A DNA stretch of 64,000 nucleotides, taken from NCBI GenBank assembly GCA_015698045.1, contig BLAL01000060.1, forward strand, positions 188,501 through 252,500, in the 5' to 3' direction. This document shows positions 58,130 to 64,000 of this stretch, piece by piece. The notes below the pieces were generated by a model. That model had not been told where the DNA came from and made no database searches. It saw nothing but the letters and a program-made list of their open reading frames with translations. Both the position numbers and the translations under genes were made by a program. The DNA comes from Rhizophagus clarus (lineage: Eukaryota > Glomeromycota > Glomeromycetes > Glomerales > Glomeraceae). Every line of letters starts with the position of its first letter. The first letter of the stretch is position 1.

Positions 58130-59270
58130 TAAATGTTTATTAAAAAAATTTGTTTTATTAAAACAATCATTAAAAAAAACAGAAAATCGTTTCTTTTTTC
58201 ATTAAAAAAACAGAGAATTGTTTTTTTTTCATTAATAAAAACAGAGAATTGCTTTTTTTTCATTAAAAAAAACAGAGAATTGTTTTTTTTTTCATTAAAA
58301 AAAACAGTGGATCATTTTTTTTATTAAAAATTGGTTTTTTTTTCATTAAAAAAACAGTGAATCAGTTTTTTTCATTAAAAAAAACAGTGAATCAGTTTTT
58401 TTTTTTTTCATTAAAAAAAACAGTGAATCAGTTTTTTTTTTTTCATTAAAAAAAACAGTGAATCAGTTTTTTTTTTTTTCATTAAAAAAAACAGTGAATT
58501 GGTTTTTTTTTTCATTAAAAAAAACAGTGAATCGGTTTTTTTTTCATTAAAAAAACAGTGAATCGGTTTTTTTTTCATTAAAAAAAACAGTGAATCAGTT
58601 TTTTTTTTCATTAAAAAAAACAGTGGATTGTTTTTTTATTAAAAATTGGTTTTTTTTTCATTAAAAAAAACAGTGAATCAGTTTTTTTTCATTAAAAAAA
58701 AACAGGGAAGTGTTTTTTTTTCATTAAAAAAAACAGTTAATCATTTTTTTTTAATAAAAATTGGTTTTTTTTTTCATTAAAAAAACAGTGAATCGGTTTT
58801 TTTTAATAAAAATTGGTTTTTTTTTCATTAAAAAAACAGTGAATCGGTTTTTTTTAATAAAAATTGGTTTTTTTTTTCATTAAAAAAACAGTGAATCGGT
58901 TTTTTTTAATAAAAATTGGTTTTTTTTTTCATTAAAAAAACAGTGAATCGGTTTTTTTTTCATTAAATAAAGTTAATCGTTTTTTTTAATAAAAATTGGT
59001 TTTTTTTTCATTAAAAAAAACAGTGAATCGGTTTTTTTTTATTAAAAAAAACAGTGAATCAGTTTTTTTTTATTAAAAAAAGCAGAGAATCATTTTTTTT
59101 TCATTAAAAAGCAGAGAATCGTTTTTTTTTCATTAAAAAAAGCAAGGAATCATTTTTTTTCATTAAAAAACAGGGAATTGCTTTTTTATTAAAAAACAGA
59201 GAATCTTTTTTTAAAAAATAGAGATTCATTTTTAAAAAATAGAGATTCATTTTTTTATTAATTAAAAAAT
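58130..59270. repeat. ~33-bp poly-T/poly-A satellite (CATTAAAAAAAACAGTGAATC)n
   Basis: More than 30 units of (T)8-12 CATTAAAAAA(A)CAG(T/A)G(A/G)AT(C/T)(A/G/C)G. A second unit type, TTTTTTTAATAAAAATTGG, alternates with it from 58620 to 59020. It lies between the transposase gene and the right end of the hAT element; open frames in both strands are by-products. Confidence 0.9.
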
Positions 59271-59429
59271 AAATATTATTATTAATATATTAAAATAATC
59301 TTGAAAAATAGTGATTTATGTTTATGTTAAACGTCTAGGTTGAAGACATTCCGCGATTATTGTATTGTCTTTGGCGTTCATAATGAAGAAAAAAAAAAAT
59401 TATTTCGGTTTTGTTTATTAATCAGGCGT

Positions 59430-59642
59430 AAGTCGGTTCAAGTCAGTTCAAATCGGTCCAAGTCAATCCGAGCGGTTCAAGTCGGTTCGAGTCAGTCCGA
59501 GTCGGTCTGAATCAGTTCAAGTCGGTTCAAGTTGGTCCGAGTCGGTTCGAGTGGTTCAAGTCGGTTCAGGATGAGCCGCTCATGAGTCGGTTGAGTCGGT
59601 CCACTGAGTTGGAACCGAACCGATGAGTCGCTTCCATCTCTA
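59430..59642. repeat. Right subterminal GTCGGTTCAAGTC array and hAT terminus
   Basis: About 18 copies of AGTC(G/A)GT(T/C)C(A/G) in tandem, inverse to 54525-54725, then GAACCGAACCGATGAGTCGC and the terminus CCATCTCTA. Confidence 0.8.
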
Positions 59643-59650
59643 TCCATTTG

Positions 59651-60275
59651 TTTTTGGGTGATAAGGTGTTGAGAAATTATGCTTTATTCTGAATTCCTTT
59701 AACAATGATTCTATTATCTTATTATTGAAATGACTTTCTCTGTCACTTAATATTTTCTTTGGACAACCGTGTCTACATATTATATCTTTGTAAATAAATC
59801 TTGCTACTTCTTTTGCGTCAGCTTTTTCTAGTGCTTTAGCCTCTGGCCATTTCGTAAAATAATTCATCGCTGTGACTATATATCTATTATTTCTTTCTGT
59901 AACTGGTAATGGTCTGACTATATTTATCCCTATTTGATAGAATGGTTCTATTACTTTTATTACATTTAATTCGTGTTTTCCTATAGGTTTTCCTCTCCTT
60001 TGGCAACTATCACATGATTTCACATATATTTCTATATCTTTAAGCATTCCTTTCCAATAGTAATTTTCTTTAATTCTATTATATGTTGCTTTTATTCCAA
60101 AGTGTCCTGCCTGTTCGTGATCATGTGCTATATACATTAATCCTTCAAATTTATATTTTCTAATAACTCTTAATTCTACATTATTTTCTATCTTAAATAA
60201 TATTCCTTCTTTAATTATATATTTCTTTTCTTTGTTTATTTCTTTAATTATCCTATTATATTCATTCTCATCCAT
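59651..60275 (-). pseudogene. Ty3/gypsy integrase, N-terminal part with mutated DDE
   Basis: From Met 60275 (the frame is open a little further upstream): a His-His-Cys-Cys zinc finger (HDHEQAGHFGI, then YVKSCDSCQRRGKP), NYYWKGM, and the catalytic core. The first core strand reads VTAMNYFTKWPEAKAL, where the family has xxDYFTKWPEA, so the first catalytic Asp is Asn. The second Asp is present in KKILSDRESHFNN. The frame ends TPYHPKTNG at the hAT insertion, resuming at 54475 with LIERFN. Upstream, in the same frame but beyond two stops, a 38-codon stretch (60324-60440, MDSLKIYENIVLMGFFTDEE) probably belonged to the linker. Confidence 0.9.
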
Positions 60276-60472
60276 TCTGTTTGAGCTGTTATTTTTCTCT
60301 TTTAAATTTTATCCCTTTTTTATTCAATTATACCACAATAAATAATATGTTTCATATAGTAAATGTCTATAATAATTGCATTCCTCGTCCGTAAAGAATC
60401 CCATTAACACAATGTTTTCGTATATTTTTAATGAATCCATTCTGCATTTCCTTCTGTATATTTGCTGTCTAT

Positions 60473-61093
60473 TTATATTTCAAACTTCAATATCTCTTCA
60501 TATACTTTCTTCCAACTTTCGTTATCATTCCTTATTTCAACTCTCTTGTACTTTTTGTTTCTTTCATAAATATTTTGGTAATCTTTGAACATTCTCACCA
60601 TATCCATATATTCTTCTTTATTCAATGTATCATAAGATGCTTTATGTCCTTCTCCTGATTTCTTAGTTTCTCTCTTGATGTAATTTTCCCAACATCTCTT
60701 ATTTTCTAAAAATATCACTATTGCGTTTTCTATTATATTTTCATATCGAAATATTTCTTTTTCTATCTTGTGATTTCCTATTGCATTTATTAATCCTCTA
60801 TCAAAACTTTTTGTTTTCTGATAAAAGTATTCACAGTATGGTGATTTGTCTAATATAATTATATCTTCATCTTCATATGTAATTATTCTTCTATTTATTT
60901 CTTCAACTACTTGTCTCCTGAACAACCATTCATATTCTTTGTTTGGTTCTTTAAATCTATTATCATCTTTTCTTCTCCTTTTAAATGTATTAAATATTAC
61001 TTTCTTTCCTTGGTTTCTCATTTCATTGATTATCTTTTCTACTACTGTGGATTTTCCTATACCATCTACTCCGTCAATGATTATTACTTGCGG
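60473..61093 (-). CDS. Thymidylate-kinase-like domain within retrotransposon pol
   Basis: A frame of 206 codons opens right after a stop (61094-61096) and ends at 60473. Its first residues are PQVIIIDGVDGIGKSTVVEK, a textbook P-loop (GxxxxGKST, residues 8-16). Next come KKVIFNTFKRRRK (second strand), then DIIILDKSPYCEYFYQ, which aligns residue for residue with the DR(Y)xxSxxAYQ motif of thymidylate kinases with Lys for Arg, NAIVIFLEN, and a C-terminal helix SYDTLNKEEYMDMVRMF resembling the YE....Q.KV part. Length fits thymidylate kinase (about 205-215). It would phosphorylate dTMP or a related nucleotide. The first ATG (61021) lies after the P-loop, so expression needs fusion to the preceding RT-RNase H frame, which it overlaps by about 10 nt in -1. 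A related deoxynucleoside kinase is the alternative. Confidence 0.75.
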   Translation of the reverse strand, partial: PQVIIIDGVDGIGKSTVVEKIINEMRNQGKKVIFNTFKRRRKDDNRFKEPNKEYEWLFRRQVVEEINRRIITYEDEDIIILDKSPYCEYFYQKTKSFDRGLINAIGNHKIEKEIFRYENIIENAIVIFLENKRCWENYIKRETKKSGEGHKASYDTLNKEEYMDMVRMFKDYQNIYERNKKYKRVEIRNDNESWKKVYEEILKFEI

Positions 61094-62801
61094 TTACTTT
61101 TCCTTCCTAATTTTTGTAATATTTCTTTTTCGCTCTTATCATCTAGATTCAGAAGTATTGCTTCTTTATCAGTGTAATATCTTATGTTTTCCCATTTTCT
61201 ATTTTTCATGTTTTTATCGATATGCCATTTTCCTCCTACTTTTACATATTTCTGTTTACTATTCCCTGGTTTTATTATTTTAACTTCTTTTTCATTAGAT
61301 TTACTATTTTCATATTTCATTCTTGATAGTGCATCTGCATTCTTATTTTCTTTTCCACTCCTATGTATCATTTCACAATCATACTGTTGTAATTCCATTA
61401 TCCATCTAGCTCTTCTTCCTTTTGGTATTTTCGCATTCATTAATCCTTTCAAAGCTGCGTGATCAGTTATTATTTCAAATTTTCTTTCTATTAAAAATTT
61501 ATGAAAATGTTGTACTGCCCATACAACTGCTAAACATTCTAAATCGGTTATTGCATAATTTGTTTCTGCTCCTGTTAAACTTCTACTTGCATAAGCTATT
61601 ACTTTTTCTTTTCCACTCTCGTCTCTTTGTCCTAATACTGCTCCTAAACCTTCTCCTGAAGCATCTGTCATCAATATAAATTTCTTATTAAAATCTGGTT
61701 GTATTAATACTGGATATTCCATCAATCTTTTCTTAAGTTCTTCAAACGCTTCTTGTTGTTTCTCTTCCCATTTAAATTCTACATTTTTCCTTACTAAATT
61801 AGATATTGGTTTTGCTATTCTTGAAAAATCTTTTACAAATTTCCTATAGTATGAAAATAATCCTAAAAATAATCTTATTTCTTTTACATTTCTTGGTCTT
61901 TCCATATTCCTTATTTTCTCTATTTTCTTTTCTTCTGGTTTTAAACCATCTCTACCAACTATATGTCCTAAAAATTCTATGTTTCTCTCACCAAACTTAC
62001 ATTTCTTGAGTTTTAATATTATGTTCTTCTCTTTTAATTTTCGTAATACTTTTTCAAGATGTTCCATATGTTCTTCAAAACTTTTTGAATATATCATTAT
62101 ATCATCTATATATACTACTACAAATTCTCCTATATATTCACTTAATATTTCATCCATTAATCTCTGGAATGTTCCAGGTGCATTTTTCAATCCAAATGGC
62201 ATTACATTATATTCATATAATCCTTTTGAGCATATAAACGCTGTCTTTTCCTTATCTTCTTCTGCCATTTCTACTTGATGAAATCCTGCTGCTAAATCTA
62301 AACTCGTAAACCATTTAGCAGTTCTATACCTTTCTAATAATTCATCTATTCTCGGTAATGGATATGCATCTGTTATAGTTACTGCATTTAATTTTCTATA
62401 ATCTACACAAAATCTGTAATTTCCTGTTTTCTTTTTCGCTAATGTAACTGGTGATGCCCAAGGGCTTTTTGATGGTCTTATTCTTTCTAATTTTAACATC
62501 TGTTCTATTTCTTTTTTAATAAATTTTCCTTTTTCTTCTGTTTCTCTATATCTTTTCTGCATTATTGGTTCTTGTCCTTCTTTAATTTTTATTTCATGTT
62601 TCACATAATTTATCCTATTCTCTTTTTCTCCATCATATTCAAATATTTCTTTATATCTATTGACCATTTTTCTATAACTTCTTTTCTTTGATCATCTATT
62701 TCACCGATCATTAATTTCTTTCTTATTTTCTCTTTTTCACTTTCGAGAATCTGCCTCTTTAAAGTCTCTCTTCTCTTAGAGCCAAGACTTACACTTTTAA
62801 C
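61084..62801 (-). CDS. Ty3/gypsy reverse transcriptase-RNase H
   Basis: The main frame is 61084-62667 (527 residues from MVNRYKEIF). RT: SPWASPVTLAKKKTG, FCVDYRKLNAVT, WFTSLDLAAGFHQVEM, MPFGLKNAPGTFQRLMD, VVVYIDDIMIYS (catalytic YIDD), FLGHIVG. RNase H: ILMTDASGEGLGAVLG, ETNYAITDLECLAVVWA, ITDHAALKGL, then ENKNADALSR. A Lys-rich tail follows (KVGGKWHIDKN). The preceding 130 bases encode the expected linker in another frame (RETLKRQILESEKEK, LMIGEIDDQRKEVIEK), so one base seems to be missing from the A run at 62667-62672. That linker frame joins the protease frame by a -1 shift at 62795-62801. All catalytic residues are present. Confidence 0.93.
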
Positions 62802-63415
62802 TCATTCTCACTTTCATTTTCACTTTCACTTAAATAATGTTTTCTTGCTAATCTTATATACATTTCTTCTTCTTCTTCATATAATTCTTGATTATCCTTG
62901 CTTTCGTATTTACTATTATTTTCAGATTCACTCTCATATTCATTCTCCTTTTCTTCATTATTTTCATTCTTACTTTCGGAACTTTCCTTCATTTCCTTAT
63001 TTTTATTTCTAAAACTTATAGGTATTTTATATTCTTCTTCATCTATCCTTATAGTTAGAATTCCTTCTTTTAAATTTATTATTCCATATTTCAATAAATC
63101 GGTTCCTAAAATTAAATCTTTTTCACTGGAGTCTATTATTTCTACTCTTATTGGTATTATTAATCCTTCGTCTAGTTCTATTTCTATTTCCGCAATTCCT
63201 AATGATGCTGTTTTATTTCCATTTGCTATTTTGAATATTACGTTACTTTTTCTTCTTATGGGTATTTCTAATTCTTTCCTTAATCTATTGGACATTACTA
63301 AAGGTCCTGCTCCAGTATCTACTAATGCTTTTACTAATTTTCCTTCTATTAATACATTACATCTTGTGGCTTGAGTTCTTTCCTCATTTATTTCGTTTAT
63401 TTCGTCTGAGTGTGG
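62789..63415 (-). CDS. Retroviral-type aspartic protease
   Basis: The frame is open from the codon after TGA 63416-63418. Early residues include CNVLIEGKLVKALVDTGAGP, with the active site DTGA, then an ILGTDLLKYG segment (the ILG+D turn typical of retropepsins), and a Glu/Ser/Asn-rich acidic tail. The first ATG (63295) lies after the active site, so translation must come from gag. Gag and protease share one frame and are separated only by the TGA, which argues for stop readthrough or a single nonsense mutation. The frame ends at TAA 62789 just after the sequence GTTAAAA. Confidence 0.87.
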   Translation of the reverse strand, partial: PHSDEINEINEERTQATRCNVLIEGKLVKALVDTGAGPLVMSNRLRKELEIPIRRKSNVIFKIANGNKTASLGIAEIEIELDEGLIIPIRVEIIDSSEKDLILGTDLLKYGIINLKEGILTIRIDEEEYKIPISFRNKNKEMKESSESKNENNEEKENEYESESENNSKYESKDNQELYEEEEEMYIRLARKHYLSESENESENELKV

Positions 63416-64000
63416 TCAATATAATTCTTTTCTCAATTTCCTCTTGACAAATGGTTTTTCTTGTATATAATTTCTCAGAGGAATGTTTATATTAGCATTC
63501 ATTATTCTTTCTACTTCATCTACTTCAGGTTTTTCATATCTTCTTCTGACTGTTTCGTTTGGACATTCTTTCGTAAAATGTCCTTTTTGGAGACAATTTC
63601 CACATGTATTATTTGCTCTTCTATTAACTAGTCCTTTTTGTCTTTGTTCTTCTGTAAAACCTCTTCTTCTTGGGTTTTCCATATTTATATCTATATCGTT
63701 CATATTTCTTCTTTGATCAGCTTCTCTTGTCCTAACTTCTTGCTGTCTTATCATATTATCATTTGTTCTTTGTCTTATTCCTATCGGTCGTCTATTTGGA
63801 GCATTTCTAAATTCTGACTTAGTGTTTACTGGATATAAGTCATCTTCATATTCATCTTCTTCATTAATCTCTTCAGTGTAGTAATTATCGTAACATTCCC
63901 TGTCGCAGTATTCATCATAATATTCTCTTTCATAGTCGTTATAAGGTTCTACTATATTTACTCTTCTATTATTATTTCCTATTGGACATTCCGTTGCGTA
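63416..64000 (-). CDS. Gag, C-terminal part with CCHC zinc knuckle (partial)
   Basis: The frame is open from the window edge (YATECPIGNNN, which could itself be the end of an upstream zinc knuckle) through a Tyr/Asp/Glu-rich stretch, NMIRQQEVRTREADQRR, to a CCHC knuckle CGNCLQKGHFTKEC (Cys-x2-Cys-x4-His-x4-Cys) near 63590-63630, and ends KRKLRKELY at TGA 63416. Gag packages the retrotransposon RNA, and the knuckle binds nucleic acid. The 5' part lies outside the window. Confidence 0.88.
   Translation of the reverse strand, partial: YATECPIGNNNRRVNIVEPYNDYEREYYDEYCDRECYDNYYTEEINEEDEYEDDLYPVNTKSEFRNAPNRRPIGIRQRTNDNMIRQQEVRTREADQRRNMNDIDINMENPRRRGFTEEQRQKGLVNRRANNTCGNCLQKGHFTKECPNETVRRRYEKPEVDEVERIMNANINIPLRNYIQEKPFVKRKLRKELY

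Larger units (their letters stand above)
54484..59642 (+). mobile_element. hAT transposon inside the integrase gene
   Basis: The element begins TAGAGATGG and ends in its inverse CCATCTCTA; the 8-bp duplication TCCATTTG is perfect (54476-54483 and 59643-59650). Subterminal arrays of GACTCAGACTGACTCGGACC (54525-54725) mirror GTCGGTTCAAGTCGGTCCGAG (59430-59620). It carries a four-exon, BED-finger hAT transposase (55833-57935) and large poly-T satellites. Apart from one frameshift in the BED finger the transposase looks complete, so this is a young, almost autonomous copy and later than the retrotransposon. Confidence 0.95.
53610..64000 (-). mobile_element. Ty3/gypsy LTR retrotransposon, interrupted, partial
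   Basis: Reading leftward from the right edge: gag with zinc knuckle, aspartic protease, reverse transcriptase and RNase H, a thymidylate-kinase-like domain, integrase (split by a hAT element at 54484-59642), then a probable LTR. RT before integrase defines the Ty3/gypsy group. The coding parts occupy several frames, some probably by programmed recoding and some by mutation. The integrase has lost its first catalytic Asp, so the copy is dead even apart from the insertion. The 5' LTR and gag start lie beyond 64000. Confidence 0.92.

Noticed and set aside
58133..58611. Repeated KKNRELFFF and MKKKTDSLFF frames
   Set aside because: Translation of the poly-T/poly-A satellite on each strand.
60376..62278. 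Plus-strand frames opposite RT, kinase and integrase
   Set aside because: Antisense shadows of AT-rich coding sequence, rich in Phe/Leu/Ser, without domains.

Overview
The window is very AT-rich eukaryotic DNA with short introns (75-90 nt), few host genes and many transposable elements (TEs). Divergent F-box/leucine-rich proteins, a kinase-like protein with an N-terminal Cys-x2-Cys module, BED/hAT transposases and a Crypton-like recombinase remnant are all typical of the large TE-rich genomes of arbuscular mycorrhizal fungi (Glomeromycotina, Rhizophagus-like). That assignment is inference; no rRNA or marker gene is present.

Layout. 1-3.4 kb: AT-rich intergenic DNA with a diverged tandem duplication and one arm of a duplication whose other arm is at 28.6-29.1 kb. 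3,416-13,758: three transposons nested like Russian dolls. A hAT element (8-bp target duplication ATCGCTAT) carries a decayed transposase; a 3-bp-duplication, CACTA-like element (3,825-11,336) sits inside that gene; a small hAT-type element (7,944-9,494, duplication GTCTCTGT) sits inside that one. 15-21.4 kb: TE graveyard with a Crypton-like tyrosine recombinase relic and a LINE-ORF1-like relic. 25.3-33.8 kb: the only convincing host-gene island, with two F-box/LRR genes (+), a predicted pseudokinase gene (-, one intron), a short relic and a possible 30-residue membrane peptide. 38.3-40 kb: purine-rich tract with a 20-bp minisatellite. 40.4-43.6 kb: two convergent, lightly damaged genes of TE-associated families. 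44.7-48.6 kb: coiled-coil gene broken by a 2.2-kb non-autonomous hAT element. 48.7-53.5 kb: several families of hairpin-bearing 31-36 bp tandem repeats. 53.6-64 kb: a Ty3/gypsy retrotransposon on the minus strand (running past the right edge), whose integrase is split by a 5.2-kb hAT element with a nearly complete four-exon transposase.

Most interesting: between RNase H and integrase the retrotransposon carries a 206-codon open frame for a thymidylate-kinase-like P-loop kinase. Its P-loop lies upstream of the first ATG and the frame overlaps the RT-RNase H frame in -1, which points to expression as part of Pol. Also notable are the in-frame UGA between gag and protease, a possible -1 slip site after the protease, and the recurrent growth of poly-T/hairpin satellites inside unrelated inverted-repeat transposons.
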